A stretch of 64,000 bases of DNA from Bacteroidota bacterium (GTDB lineage: Bacteria; Bacteroidota; Bacteroidia; Bacteroidales; SKPS01): positions 472,955 to 536,954 of the forward strand of contig JAKLII010000002.1 in NCBI GenBank assembly GCA_022709695.1. The letters run 5' to 3'. The position numbers and the translations under genes are program-made. Positions 17,701-27,982 of this stretch are shown piece by piece (positions within the stretch are counted from its first letter, which is position 1; each line of letters opens with the position of its first letter). The notes under the pieces were generated by a model, which saw nothing but the letters and a program-made list of their open reading frames with translations, was not told the DNA's origin and did no database searches.

Positions 17701-20700
17701 ATTAAACGTGATCTGTTTCTGTTCCCGGTTCAGGACAATCCATTGGTCTTCAAGCATTTTGCCGTTCAGTTCGATGGTAAACCTTACGCGGGCCTGCACC
17801 GCAGAACCCACCAGCAGGGTAACGGTTTCGCCGGGCTCGGCCTTGGTTTTCAGTGGTTTTACCCAAAGCTGTTCAGCCACCGGAATGGTGGAGGCCGCTT
17901 TGTCGAACAGAATAAAATCGTGTTTTAACGTAACCTTTTGGCCAAAGGTATCAGACGTTTCCAGTACGAGGTAATATCGGCCGGGCTGCGAGGTCTGCAG
18001 CATCTCCGGCGAGACGGGGCTCTCCTTTCCGCTGACGAAGGTGCCGCTCCCTACCAGCTCTCCGGTGAGGGTATCGTATGGGTCCACGCTGCCGTACAGG
18101 TCGTTGGGGAACATTTTGTTAAAAGCTGCCTGATCCATGACATAGAGGTCGGGGGCTGTCCAAAGCCTCTTCCGGAGCGGTTCCGGAGGAGCAGGTCTGC
18201 GCCACAGCTGCCAGGTGCCAATGGTTTTCACCGCTTCACCGTTCAGGTTACTGGTGGAAACCTGAAATTCGGGTTTTTGGGCACGGTCGATGCTGCCACC
18301 GGGGGAACAGCTGATTTCCAGCGTTTTCTGTCCGACCCTCACCTGCCCTTCGGCGCTGTGGGTCTCGCCGTTGAGGTCGGTTACATCTGCAGTGATCAGA
18401 AACCGGAATACCGTTTCGGGGGACATCGGTTCGGAGGGATCCATTTCTGCCCTGAAGGTTATCCTGAAGAGCCCGTCCTCTCCGATGGTGGCTTCTCCCT
18501 GCGAGATGGCACTCTTTCTGTTGCTGCGGCCGGGATAGTAGCGCCAGGGGTAACCCCATTGCCACTCTTTTTCACGCTCCACCTGCCACACCACTTTGGC
18601 TCCGGTAAGGTTGTACCCGGCGTATGCTTCCGCTTTCCCGGTAACGTTTACCTCATCCCCCGGGCGGAAAACCCCCGCTACCGGATCCATTTTTACCTCA
18701 AATTTCGGCCTTTTGTACTCTTCCACGCTGAAGTATTCACTGCCGGTCTCGCAGCTTATGCTCATCTGGCCTGTAAGACCCGTGGAGGGGAGCACAAAAC
18801 TCCCCTGGAAGCTGCCGAAGATGTTGGCCACAACCGGTATTCGTCCCACCTCCCGGCCGTTTACATCCATCAGCCTGATGTCTGTCCGGTACCAGGTGGC
18901 TGCCTTCTTCTCCTTTCCCTGTATTTCAACCACGATCCCCTTGAAATAGAGGGTCTGGCCCGGCCGGTAGATCTTCCGGTCGAGGAACAGGTGGGTCTGA
19001 TAGATGGTAATTACAGGGGTCTTTGATTTGCCCGACAGCGAAAAGTGATCGTTGGTAAAAAGGGTATCACCCCCGGGACCGTAGCATTCGAAGGAGAAGT
19101 TCCGGTAGCTTCCGGACTCTTCCGGCACAGGGATGAACACGATCCCATCTGCGTTTGTAACGTAGTTATCGTAAATCGATTCTATCCATTGCCTTTTCTG
19201 GTAGTTGTATTCCCGGAAGCTTGCCACTACCGTAATGCCCTGCAAGGGGATGCCGGTCTGGCGGTCGGTAACCAGCAGGGTTCCCCCCAGTACAGGCTGT
19301 ACGCGCTGTATCAGAGCGATGCGGCTCACCTGGAACGATGTCCAGGCCAGCTCGTTGTCTTTGGTAGTGAAATCCGCATTTTTGCTGGCGAGCAGCACAT
19401 ACTGTCCGGTGGGTTGCTCAGGCACCCCATATTCGAACGCATGGGAACGGTAGTCACCCGGATCCCGGGTAGTGATACTCCACTGGTGCACAGGTTTCAT
19501 CTTCGCCAGGTCGGCAGCCATGTCCTCCTGCGAATGGGTACCCATTTGTTTCAGCTGTTTCCGGCTGATCCGGATCAGGCGGTAATGCACCTCAGGGATG
19601 TTTTTGAAGGAGGTGAGGTACAGCATAGCCTCACCGGGCAGGTACACCTCCTGGGCATTGAGCTCCAGATGGGGGCGTTCAATCTGTGCCAGCAGCGACT
19701 TGCAATCGGATATACCCTCTCTTCCGCGGCCATTTTCGATGGCTTCGATACAGATCTCACGGGCTGTTTTCAGGTTCCACCGGTTCTCTTCAGAGTAGTC
19801 TTCATTGTCAGCGTCACCCGATTCGAACCACCACAAGGCAACTTTATAGCGGAGCCAGGGATAGAGCTGGCTGCTATTGTATTTGGCCGAAAGGGTTTCC
19901 AGAGATGACAGATACAGGGAGTCCTTGTCCGGAAGGTTAACCACCAGGTTTTTGGCATATTCCAGTCTGTAAACTGTAAGTTCAATCAGGGCTTCCGGTG
20001 CCGTATCTGCGAGATGCAGGCGAATCAGTTCCTGAAAGATCCGGAGGGCATTGGCTGTACATCCGAGGGTATCGGCCGGATCTGCAACCATCTTCAGAAA
20101 GCGCTGATTATCTGAAAGAAGGGCAGGGTTATTATACTCCGTAAATGATTCTGCCGAAGCATTGTAGCCATACTGATTTGTAAAATACTCCAGCGCCCTG
20201 TGGGCGAGAAAGTCGTACAGGGTAGGCCGGTATTTCGCTGAGCCGGAAGCTTTTTCGAGGATTGCACTGAAATCATCAATGGGGGTGGCCTGCAGCAGTT
20301 TGGCGGGGGTCAGGGAGCGGCGGTACAGCAGGGTGACCTCGGCTGCAATCCGTCTGGCATCCCACAGGTTGAAATCGGGTTCCTTAAAATCCTTGAGGGG
20401 CGTACGCTGATCGATGATCCACGACTGCATGTCGTAATAATCGCGGAACGTTTCCGCCAGCATCGATTCGAGGATCGCTTTCACCAGCGGCTCGCGGGTT
20501 CTGGCCAGTTCATCGCGCAGGAGTTTTACGGTTTCGCCATACACATCCTCCTGAAAGGTAGCCTGGATGGAGGTTCGGTACATCACGGCCCGGATTCTTT
20601 CGCTGTGGCGGCCGGTTTTCACAGCATCGGCATAGATCTTATCCACTACCCCCAGGGCCGATTTCGGCAGCGATTTCTCCATGAAGGCATCTGCCTCTTT

Positions 20701-20826
20701 CCATTGCTTGTCGTAGGGCCCCGGTTTGGCGGGGGTTTGCGCAGATGAACCTTCTGTCATCAATCCAAGAATAAGCGCAGGTAACCCTATCATGAATAGT
20801 TTCCTCAACCAGCTGTATCCATTCAT
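14710..20826 (-). CDS. Alpha-2-macroglobulin family protein
   Basis: 2038 residues. A signal peptide covers about residues 1-29 (ending G-S-S-A-Q). The first 500 or so residues are helical and TPR-like, as in the large Bacteroidota form. An MG2 domain lies near 610-710 (K-I-Y-R-P-G-Q-T-L-Y-F-K-G). The A2M domain is near 1255-1345 (F-P-Q-L-M-T-D-A-E-G-N-V; L-T-A-W-K). The thioester motif is intact: Cys1489-Ser-Glu-Gln1492 in Y-E-C-S-E-Q-L. The following helices form the thioester toroid. The family traps foreign proteases in the periplasm or on the envelope, a bacterial parallel of complement-like defence. There is no pbpC neighbour, unlike the enterobacterial type. It is monocistronic with a -7 element 24 bases upstream of the start. 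Confidence 0.9.
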   Translation of the reverse strand: MNGYSWLRKLFMIGLPALILGLMTEGSSAQTPAKPGPYDKQWKEADAFMEKSLPKSALGVVDKIYADAVKTGRHSERIRAVMYRTSIQATFQEDVYGETVKLLRDELARTREPLVKAILESMLAETFRDYYDMQSWIIDQRTPLKDFKEPDFNLWDARRIAAEVTLLYRRSLTPAKLLQATPIDDFSAILEKASGSAKYRPTLYDFLAHRALEYFTNQYGYNASAESFTEYNNPALLSDNQRFLKMVADPADTLGCTANALRIFQELIRLHLADTAPEALIELTVYRLEYAKNLVVNLPDKDSLYLSSLETLSAKYNSSQLYPWLRYKVALWWFESGDADNEDYSEENRWNLKTAREICIEAIENGRGREGISDCKSLLAQIERPHLELNAQEVYLPGEAMLYLTSFKNIPEVHYRLIRISRKQLKQMGTHSQEDMAADLAKMKPVHQWSITTRDPGDYRSHAFEYGVPEQPTGQYVLLASKNADFTTKDNELAWTSFQVSRIALIQRVQPVLGGTLLVTDRQTGIPLQGITVVASFREYNYQKRQWIESIYDNYVTNADGIVFIPVPEESGSYRNFSFECYGPGGDTLFTNDHFSLSGKSKTPVITIYQTHLFLDRKIYRPGQTLYFKGIVVEIQGKEKKAATWYRTDIRLMDVNGREVGRIPVVANIFGSFQGSFVLPSTGLTGQMSISCETGSEYFSVEEYKRPKFEVKMDPVAGVFRPGDEVNVTGKAEAYAGYNLTGAKVVWQVEREKEWQWGYPWRYYPGRSNRKSAISQGEATIGEDGLFRITFRAEMDPSEPMSPETVFRFLITADVTDLNGETHSAEGQVRVGQKTLEISCSPGGSIDRAQKPEFQVSTSNLNGEAVKTIGTWQLWRRPAPPEPLRKRLWTAPDLYVMDQAAFNKMFPNDLYGSVDPYDTLTGELVGSGTFVSGKESPVSPEMLQTSQPGRYYLVLETSDTFGQKVTLKHDFILFDKAASTIPVAEQLWVKPLKTKAEPGETVTLLVGSAVQARVRFTIELNGKMLEDQWIVLNREQKQITFNVLGEHRGGVAFHLAMVYNNRPYTHTSFLQVPFSNKTLDIRFATFRDKLQPGEQEEYRVTIIGHTGDKVMAELLAGMYDASLDAFASNSWQFWLYEQNGRYLQWNHQAFGHTGGTYLSFAPRTNYKYRNQQYDRLNWYGYLHAGSGRGRGFLRGAFSKGVELEEAALDMRGDYAVTEETNGNFKVRKEGAIADSLSVEDLPDVEEAKSSPAAAPPRTNFSETAFFFPQLMTDAEGNVVFSYKVPESLTAWKLMCLAHTPDLRIGTLEKQLVTRKELMVVPNAPRFFREQDQMTFTAKVTNLSQQEQVCSVTLKLSSGLTGAGMDALCRNLEPVKQVSVAPGQSGVVQWDITIPEGAGAITYRVTATSGSFSDGEEMTIPVLTNRMLVTETMPMPVNGAQTREFTFEKLAASGNSRTLKHHKLTLEYTSNPAWYAIQALPYLMEFPYECSEQLFSRYFANAMAGYIANSSQQIKAVFDSWKTLSPDALRSNLEKNQELKGLLLEETPWLMEGASETDRKQRVALLFDLNRMAGEKQTILMKLQEQQTENGGWPWFKGGPDSWYITQHIVIGVYRLQSAGVISLQQEPELEAITSQAVYYLDQRMEEYFNDLKKNYKLKPADLEKNHLNQLIIQYLYLRAGFESQYPLRKSTSEAWNWLKKQALQYWTTQDIMMQGYLALAMKSLNEGAAAADIVKSLKERSLHKEEMGMYWAGNAGYYWYEAPIERQALMIEVFDQVAGDRDAVEQMKIWLLKQKQTTDWKTTKATTEACFALLMRGSNLLAQGKPAEIRVGKKTVDPYQEGNAPEAGTGYFKVSWSGSEVTPKMADVQVTTFNEGASWGAVYWQYFEQLDKITGQATPLALKKQLFVEEKTAKGTVMRPVTDTTALQVGDRIVVRIELRADRDMEYVHMKDMRASALEPETTLSGYRWQQGLGYYESPRDAAVNFFFDYLRKGTYVFEYRLRATHTGDFSNGITTIQCMYAPEFASHSEGKRILIKN

Positions 20827-20849
20827 AGCGATCCATTATTTGTGATGCT

Positions 20850-20857
20850 CAAAAGTA
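20850..20857 (-). promoter_or_regulatory. Bacteroidota -7 promoter element for the alpha-2-macroglobulin gene
   Basis: TACTTTTG on the minus strand, 23 bases before the ATG at 20826. Confidence 0.55.
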
Positions 20858-20865
20858 GCTTTTTT

Positions 20866-20925
20866 AAGTATGTTGAGGAAGTTTAGGAAGTTTAGGAAGT
20901 TGAGGAGGCGCAGCGAAGCGCTCAA
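20866..20925. repeat. GTTTAGGAAG word tract with GCGC hairpin
   Basis: Tandem GTTTAGGAAG/GTTGAGGAGG words, then GCGCAGCGAAGCGC, which can fold back on itself, then CTCAAC (complement of GTTGAG). The same words occur between fabH and trpS. Confidence 0.5.
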
Positions 20926-20975
20926 CTTTTTGTGTATAGAGAAAGTGAAACCATCGGTTGCATATATATTTCTAT

Positions 20976-20983
20976 TACTTTTG
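20976..20983 (+). promoter_or_regulatory. Bacteroidota -7 promoter element
   Basis: TACTTTTG, 27 bases before the ATG at 21011. It rules against any start further upstream for the beta-helix gene. Confidence 0.5.
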
Positions 20984-21010
20984 TTTCCGAAATCTAAATC
21001 GTTTTACTTG

Positions 21011-23875
21011 ATGAAAAAAGATTCTATAATTCAGATAAACAAGTATTTAATGATCAGAAACTTGTTATTACTTCAATTATTATGGATGTTTTGTGGTCCG
21101 GTTGATGCGCAATACTACGTTTCCCCTGGTGGATCGGACGCCAACCCGGGCACCTTTCAGCAGCCCTTTAAAACCATCCAGAAAGCTGCCAATCTGATGG
21201 TTGCAGGCGACACCTGTTATATCAGGGGGGGCATATACCATGAAATGGTAACGCCAGTCAACAGCGGTACCCTTGCCAATCCGCTGGTATTTACCCGGTA
21301 TGCCAGTGAGAAGGTAATCGTTACGGGAACCGATTCCATTTCAGGCTGGGTACCTTATCAGGGGGGTATTTACAAAGTCTGGGTCCCTGATTCGGTCATG
21401 CAGCTGATGGTAAACCGGAAACCCGCCCATGAGGCCAGATATCCGAATTTTCAGGGGAATTTTCTTTCGTTGAACGACTGGCGTGCGGTAGTAACCGATA
21501 CCAACCGGAATGCAGTATTTTCGGGCACAAACTTCCCGTCGGGATATTGGGTTGGTGGATATGTGCAGGTGATGGTGGGTTCGAAATGGGTGAATCAGTG
21601 CGGAAAAATTGATGCATCAAACGGCAACCAGGTGCACTGCAGTACCACAAGCTATCCCTGGGGAACCACTCCCGCCTACAGCCCGTCGGTGTACACCGGA
21701 TCGGGATCAGGCTATATCATCGGGCATCTCAACGCACTCGATACCATCAACGAATGGCACTGGCAAAACGACACCCTGTATTATTACCCGCAGAGTTCAT
21801 CCGTGATTAACACTCTTTCGATTCAGGCCAGGACGCGGTTAAACGGATTCAATTGCTACGGCAAACAATACATCAAGCTTGAAAACCTGCATTTTGTGAT
21901 GGCCACGGTAAATTTCGAACAGGCAACAGGTTGTACCCTGCAAGGGGGTAGTGTGGTTTTCCCCACCCCTTTCCATTACTTCAGCAAAGCCTGGGGCAGG
22001 CAGGAGTTTGACACATTGAACTTCGGCCTCAGCAACTGGACAGGGAAAGGGATTGCTGTATCGGGTTTCAATAATACAGTGAAGGACTGTTACATTGCCC
22101 ACAGCTGGGGTGATGGGGTAAGCGTCGGGGGGCAGAACCACCGGGTAGAAAACTGCCTCATCGAGGACTGCAACTGGTCTGGAACTGATTATGCCCTTAT
22201 CTCTACCGTGGGTTCAGGGCATCAGATTACCCGTAATACGATCCGTCGTACCGGCAGAAGTGCCCTGGTAAACCGCCTCAGCAATCTTACAGACATCACC
22301 TATAACGACATGTATGACTGTGGCCTCATCACCCACGACCTTGGAATCACCTATTCCTATCACTCCAATGGCAACGGCTCCCATATTGCTTACAACTGGG
22401 TGCATGACAATTATGCGCCCAGTTCCTGCATGGGCATTTACCTGGATAACTACGACACAAATTATGTAGTGCATCATAATGTAATCTGGAAAGTTAAAAA
22501 TGCCATCCAGACCAATAAACCGGCGGTGAATCATCAGATATACAACAATACAGCCTGGTACTGCACGGTAGCCATGGGAGCCTGGGGTAATACAGGAACC
22601 ACCATACAGGGTCAGGTGGTAAAGAACAATCTTTCAGACAAAGCCTGGAGTACCGGCAATACCTTCAGCAATAATCTGGTAACCTCAGCCTCTCCCTTCA
22701 CACAGGTTTCAGCCTGCGATTTCACCCTGGCCCCCGGATCTTCAGCCATAGATTATGGGGTTCATATTCCGGGGATTACCAATGGGTACAGCGGAGCTGC
22801 TCCGGATGCCGGTGCTTACGAGTTTGGCGTAACCCCCTGGGTTCCCGGCACCAGTACGGTAATGCCCGACCTGAGTGAAATGTATCTGATCACTTCAGTA
22901 CCAGACTCAGCCAAGATTCTCAGTGGTACCTTTAAGGTATGCCAGGGAGAGAGCAATGTGCTATACACCGTAGAGCCGGTAATCAATGCCACCTCTTATC
23001 AATGGACGCTGCCCAATGGTGCCACGGGAATCACTGCAGCCAACACCATCATTGTCAATTTCAGCAGCAATGCTGCTTCAGGAAACATATCGGTGGTGGG
23101 AATCAACTCCAATGGTACCGGTATAACATCGGTCACAAGATCTATCACTGTAAATCCGGCAGTTGCAGCCGCCGGACCCATCACAGGACCAGCACAGGTG
23201 TGTCAGAATCAATCGGCTACCTATTCCATTGCCACTCTTCAAGGTGCGACTTCTTACGCCTGGACCCTTCCGAACGGGGCTACCGGAAGCAGCAACACCC
23301 ATTCTATTACCATCCAGTTTGGTTCTGGTGCCACTACTGGTTATGTAGCTGTAAAAGGGATAAATCCATGCGGGGAGGGCATATCTGATTCAATGCTGGT
23401 TACTGTGATGTATCAGCCCCCAGCCCCTCAGATTGTGCAAGCCGGTGACACCCTGTTTTCAAATGCTGCGATGGGAAATCAATGGTACTGCCAGAGTACA
23501 GGATTGATACCCGGGGCATTCAATTCCTGGTACACACCGGTAAAGACCGACTGGTACTACGTACTGGCAAACCTTGTCGGATGCCCTTCCGACACCTCCA
23601 ACAAAATTTACTTTGTATACAACGGCATTGTTCAGCCAGAGGGGGAAGGGGATCTTCAGGTGTTCCCCAATCCCACCCGTGGATCCATTCAAATCCTCTG
23701 CAGTGAGGAGATTATGCGTGTTGAATGTTTGGGTGCAGCGGGGCAATACCTGTTGCAGAAAGAGGGTGACCAGGATTACAGTCTCCCTGTTGGGTTGACC
23801 TCAGAAAGCGGATTCGCCATCCTCCGGGTCATAACTACCTCAGGATCCAGGGTAATCAAGGTGGTAAAAATCTGA
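21011..23875 (+). CDS. Right-handed beta-helix surface protein with T9SS sorting domain
   Basis: 954 residues from the ATG at 21011, chosen because a -7 element ends at 20983. An ATG at 21050 would give a shorter signal peptide. The signal ends P-V-D-A-Q. The mature part opens with Y-Y-V-S-P-G-G-S-D-A-N-P-G-T (DUF1565-type) and continues as a parallel beta-helix to about residue 600. Features such as N-T-I-R-R-T-G and H-H-N-V-I-W-K are typical of polysaccharide-lyase-like helices. Two PKD/Ig-like modules follow (each with A-T-S-Y-x-W-T-L-P-N-G-A-T-G). Residues about 883-954 are a T9SS sorting domain (V-F-P-N-P-T-R-G). It may be a surface glycan-active enzyme or adhesin; catalytic residues cannot be assigned. 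The next surface-protein gene begins 43 bases downstream. Confidence 0.85.
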   Translation: MKKDSIIQINKYLMIRNLLLLQLLWMFCGPVDAQYYVSPGGSDANPGTFQQPFKTIQKAANLMVAGDTCYIRGGIYHEMVTPVNSGTLANPLVFTRYASEKVIVTGTDSISGWVPYQGGIYKVWVPDSVMQLMVNRKPAHEARYPNFQGNFLSLNDWRAVVTDTNRNAVFSGTNFPSGYWVGGYVQVMVGSKWVNQCGKIDASNGNQVHCSTTSYPWGTTPAYSPSVYTGSGSGYIIGHLNALDTINEWHWQNDTLYYYPQSSSVINTLSIQARTRLNGFNCYGKQYIKLENLHFVMATVNFEQATGCTLQGGSVVFPTPFHYFSKAWGRQEFDTLNFGLSNWTGKGIAVSGFNNTVKDCYIAHSWGDGVSVGGQNHRVENCLIEDCNWSGTDYALISTVGSGHQITRNTIRRTGRSALVNRLSNLTDITYNDMYDCGLITHDLGITYSYHSNGNGSHIAYNWVHDNYAPSSCMGIYLDNYDTNYVVHHNVIWKVKNAIQTNKPAVNHQIYNNTAWYCTVAMGAWGNTGTTIQGQVVKNNLSDKAWSTGNTFSNNLVTSASPFTQVSACDFTLAPGSSAIDYGVHIPGITNGYSGAAPDAGAYEFGVTPWVPGTSTVMPDLSEMYLITSVPDSAKILSGTFKVCQGESNVLYTVEPVINATSYQWTLPNGATGITAANTIIVNFSSNAASGNISVVGINSNGTGITSVTRSITVNPAVAAAGPITGPAQVCQNQSATYSIATLQGATSYAWTLPNGATGSSNTHSITIQFGSGATTGYVAVKGINPCGEGISDSMLVTVMYQPPAPQIVQAGDTLFSNAAMGNQWYCQSTGLIPGAFNSWYTPVKTDWYYVLANLVGCPSDTSNKIYFVYNGIVQPEGEGDLQVFPNPTRGSIQILCSEEIMRVECLGAAGQYLLQKEGDQDYSLPVGLTSESGFAILRVITTSGSRVIKVVKI

Positions 23876-23918
23876 AATCACAATTATAATTGAATATAAC
23901 AACTTAAATAACAGCTAT

Positions 23919-26900
23919 ATGAAAAGACTATTTTTATTTTTTACATGCATTATCAGTATTCTCGGTGTATCGGGCCAGACCCCGGTAGGGACAGGACAGA
24001 CTTATGCTACCCTAAAAGCAGCATTTGATGCCATCAACAGCGGAACGCTTACCGGGGCTGTGGTTTTACAACTGACCAGCAACACAACTGAACCTGCGTC
24101 GGCAGTACTGAATGCAAGCGGCGGCAGTTCAAACTACACCTCCGTAACCATTTATCCCGCTGTTGCCAACCTTACGGTAAGTGGCACTGTTGCCGGAGCC
24201 CTGATCGAATTAAGCGGAGCAGATCAGGTAATTCTGGATGGGCGTGTGAACCAGCAGGGAGCAGCGAGTTTGTCGATTTCCAATGCCAGCACAGCCACCA
24301 ATGCAACCACCATCCTTTTTTCCAATGATGCAACCTTCAATACCATCAAGCACAGCATTATCTCAGGATGTGCCCCAACCAGCGGAGTAGTTACCTTCGG
24401 CACCACCACCGGTAGCACCGGAAACGACAACAATACGGTAGAATTTTGCGAAATAAAGGATGGCCTTACCAAACCCAGGTATCTGGTGTATGGATCAGGG
24501 ACCACTTCAAAGGAGAACAGTAACAACTCTATCCTGAACTGCAACCTGATGAACTATAACGCTGCCACCTCCACAGGGGCCATCTATCTTGCCTCCGGCA
24601 ATACCGGATGGATCCTGTCAGGGAACAGCATCTATCAGACGGCTGCTTACGCCGGTTCTGCGACAACAGCCTACGGGATTTATATCAGCGGAGGAAACGG
24701 CTACCAGGTGACAAATAATTATATTGGTGGAAGTTCCCCCATGTGTGGTGGCACTGCCTGGACCATCAATGGCACAGCAGCAGCCATGAAATTTAACGGC
24801 ATCTATCTTGGGGTAGAAACTCTGGTTACTACCTCAGTTCAAAACAACCAGATCAGGAACATCTATTGGCTTACCAGTGCAACAACCACCGCATCACCGG
24901 GGGTGTGGTGCGGGATACACTCCCCTTCGGGCAATGTACATATCGGAAGTTCTGCAGGCAACATTATTGGTGACAGCGTGGGAAACGGATCTATCACGAT
25001 TGTAACCACAGGCACAACGAATGCCTATATTTATGGAATATCCAATATCTCTACCGGAAGCAACATCAATATCTCAAACAACAGAATTGGTTCATTGACT
25101 CTTGGCAACGGAATATCAACCACTGCATTATCGGCCCTGTACTGTATCCACAATTCCGGTGGAACCGCGGGTACTACCACCGCAGTTATTGAAAATAATC
25201 TGATAGGGAGTTTGACCACACCCAACAGCATCCTGTATGCCAATGCAACCACCAGCACCATCAACCAGTTCATCAACGGACTGTACAACAATGCACTGGG
25301 TAGCGCTTTAATTTCCGGCAATACTGTTTCCAACATCAAAAACAATTATTCGTCGAATGGTACGAGTGCCAGCGCCATCTGCGGGCTGTTCGTCGGAGGG
25401 GGAAGCAATACCATTACCGGAAATGTAATCCGGGATCTGACTTCATCGGGCACCAGTACAGGAACCGGTATCGGCACCAATCTGCTCGGTATTTTTTTCA
25501 GGGATATTGCTGCCCTGTCAGGCAACCAGACCATTTCCGGGAACAAGGTTTTCAACCTGAACAACACTGCTGCTTCTGCGGCAGTAACGGTAGCCGGGAT
25601 CTATTTCGATGCATACAATTCAGCCTCTTCGAATGTAATTGAAAAGAACCAGGTGTATAACCTTAATCCTTCCACTACAGGAGCTGCGGTAATAAGCGGC
25701 ATCAACATAGCCAGCAGTGGCAACACCACACAGGTAATCAACAATATGGTATCGCTGGGAGATGGGCTGTCGAATAATTACCTGATCACAGGGATTCTGG
25801 ATTCAGCAGGTACCAACCACTACTACTACAATTCTGTGTACATCGGTGGCAGTGCTGTTTCAGGGTCGAATGTCACCTATGCATTCAACAGTCATGTTAC
25901 CACAGTCAGTCGCAATTTTCTGAACAACATTTTTTACAATGGCCGATCCAATGGTACAGGAACCGGTAAGCATTATGCTGTGCGGATTGCCGGAACAATC
26001 ACAAATCCTGTCGGCTTAACGATGAATTACAATGATCTTTTCACTGATGGCACCGGTGGTGTTATGGGGGTATTCAACAGCGCTGACCGGACCAGTCTGA
26101 CGTTATGGCAAACTGCCACCGGACAGGATGCAAACAGTATTTCTGCCGACCCGAAGTATCTCGGCATCACAAATCTGCACATCCAAACCACAATCACCTC
26201 ACCGGTTGACAATGCGGGATTGACGGTTGCGGGCATTACCACAGATTTCGACGGGGACTTCCGTACCAATACCCCGGATATCGGAGCCGATGAGTTTGCA
26301 AGCCTGCCGGTGAATAATTGCACAGGGACTCCCTCAGCCTCTCTGATCCTCGGACCCGATTCTCTTTGTGCCGGAAATGCCACCACCTTGTCGCTCAACA
26401 ACGCCTATAATCTTACAGGCATATCCTATCTGTGGAAATATGGAACCACTGCCTCCGGACCCTGGACAAATCTCGACACCCTCCTGACCCAGTCCACCGG
26501 CATCCTGACGGCAACCCGGTATTTCACCTGCACCATCTCCTGCAGCTTCAGTGGATTGTCGTACACCACTCCTGCAAAAAGTATTGTGGTAACACCCATT
26601 CCCAACGCTTCCATCAGTTATCCGGGAGCGCCCTTCTGCCAGGCTGACTCCTCCATAAAATCTGTTACCCTGACCGGAACCACCGGAGGGACTTTCACTG
26701 CCCTTCCTTCCGGTCTTGTCCTGAATGGTGCCAATGGAAACCTCCAGCCTTCGGCAAGCCAGCCGGGCAGCTACACCATCTCCTATACCATCCCTGCCTC
26801 CGGTGGATGCCCATTGTTTACTGCCACAGCACCTGTTACAATCAATCCCATCCCCAATGCTTCCATCAGCTATCCGGGAAGTCCCTTTTGCAACAGCCTC

Positions 26901-27895
26901 TCTTCGATCCAGAATGTCAGCATTACAGGCACCGGTGGCGGTACTTTTTCCGCAGCTCCGGCAGGGTTAATCCTGAACAACTCTACAGGTGGCATAACCC
27001 CGGGCTCCAGTACCCCGGGCAATTATCAGATCACCTATTCCATTGCTGCTTCCGGAGGGTGCCCTCCGTTCACGACTACTGCTCCGGTGGTAGTTACTGC
27101 TTTGCCATCGGCAACCATCTCGTACAGCAGTACCATATTCTGTAAAAATCTCAGCACACCCCAGAGTGTAACCCTTACGGGAACCCCCGGCGGAGTGTTC
27201 AGTTCCACCACCGGATTATCCATTCAACCCGGCACCGGAGCCATTGTTCCATCCACCAGCAGCATGGGGGTTTATACAGTAAACTACGTCATTGCTGCCG
27301 GAGGGGGTTGTCCTGCAGTTACCGCCAGCACCAGTGTGTTCATCAACCCCATGCCCGACCCGGCTGGTGTAATCACCTCTGTAAACAACGACACGGTAAA
27401 TCCGGGAGAAATGAACCTGAATTATACCGTTCCGGCCATTACCAATGCCACTTCCTATATCTGGCGATACAGCGGAAGCGGAGTTACCTTTGTGCCTGAT
27501 ACCATAACCATGTCGGCAGTGTGCTGATCAATTTTGGTCCGGGTGCGACCTCAGGCATTCTTACTGTAAGAGGGTACAATACATGTGGCGAAGGGGATCC
27601 CTCTGCCGGATATCCGGTATTCGTAACCGTAGGTTTGGAGGAAATGGCAAACCAGCAGAAATTCCGTATACACCCGAATCCGGCGGCAGGAAAGGTAGAA
27701 ATTCGCCTTCCGAAACCTGTATATGGATTGGAAATCAGTATTATTACTTCAGAAGGGAAAGTTGTTCTATCCCAAAATGAAACAACGATTTCAGAAGTCG
27801 TTCTCATGGATCTGACCAGGTTACCGGCAGGGTTGTATCTGATGAAGTTATCCGGACAAGGCTTTTCGGGAACGGAAAGGATCGTAGTGCAGTAA
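23919..27895 (+). pseudogene. Frameshifted beta-helix / Ig-repeat surface protein (T9SS cargo)
   Basis: The first frame runs 23919-27527 (1202 residues): signal peptide 1-20 (ending V-S-G-Q), Y-A-T-L-K-A-A-F-D-A-I-N opening, a long Asn/Ser/Thr-rich beta-helix, D-I-G-A-D-E-F near 787, then three exact-period 84-residue Ig-like repeats (893-976, 977-1060, 1061-1144). It stops at 27525-27527. The homologous continuation, including L-I-N-F-G-P-G-A-T-S-G and a complete T9SS sorting domain (I-H-P-N-P-A-A-G), lies in another frame at 27521-27895. The break lies between 27500 and 27524. One extra base near 27509 would restore D-T-I-T-N-V-G-S-V-L-I-N-F. The cause is either a real one-base deletion or a sequence error. 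Without the sorting domain the protein should not be displayed by T9SS. Confidence 0.85.
26595..27350 (+). repeat. Three 252-bp in-frame repeats encoding Ig-like modules
   Basis: Repeat starts are at 26595, 26847 and 27099, exactly 252 bases (84 codons) apart. Each unit begins P-N-A-S-I-S-Y or its variant P-S-A-T-I-S-Y, has a conserved Cys about 10 residues later and G-G-C-P near its end, suggesting one disulphide per module. Confidence 0.85.
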
Positions 27896-27943
27896 ACCCA
27901 ACCAGGGTACTGCATTATTCATTTGCGATCTAAAAAAAGTTCT

Positions 27944-27951
27944 TACCTTTG
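27944..27951 (+). promoter_or_regulatory. Bacteroidota -7 promoter element for the DUF177-rpmF-plsX-fabH run
   Basis: TACCTTTG ends 31 bases before the ATG at 27983. It heads the only long housekeeping operon-like run in the window and excludes the earlier ATG at 27923. Confidence 0.55.
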
Positions 27952-27982
27952 CCGGCTATTTCAGAAGGAAAGTTATATCCGG

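Noticed and set aside
17938-19026. A 362-codon rightward open frame
   Set aside because: It is antisense to the MG-domain part of the alpha-2-macroglobulin gene, without recognisable features.
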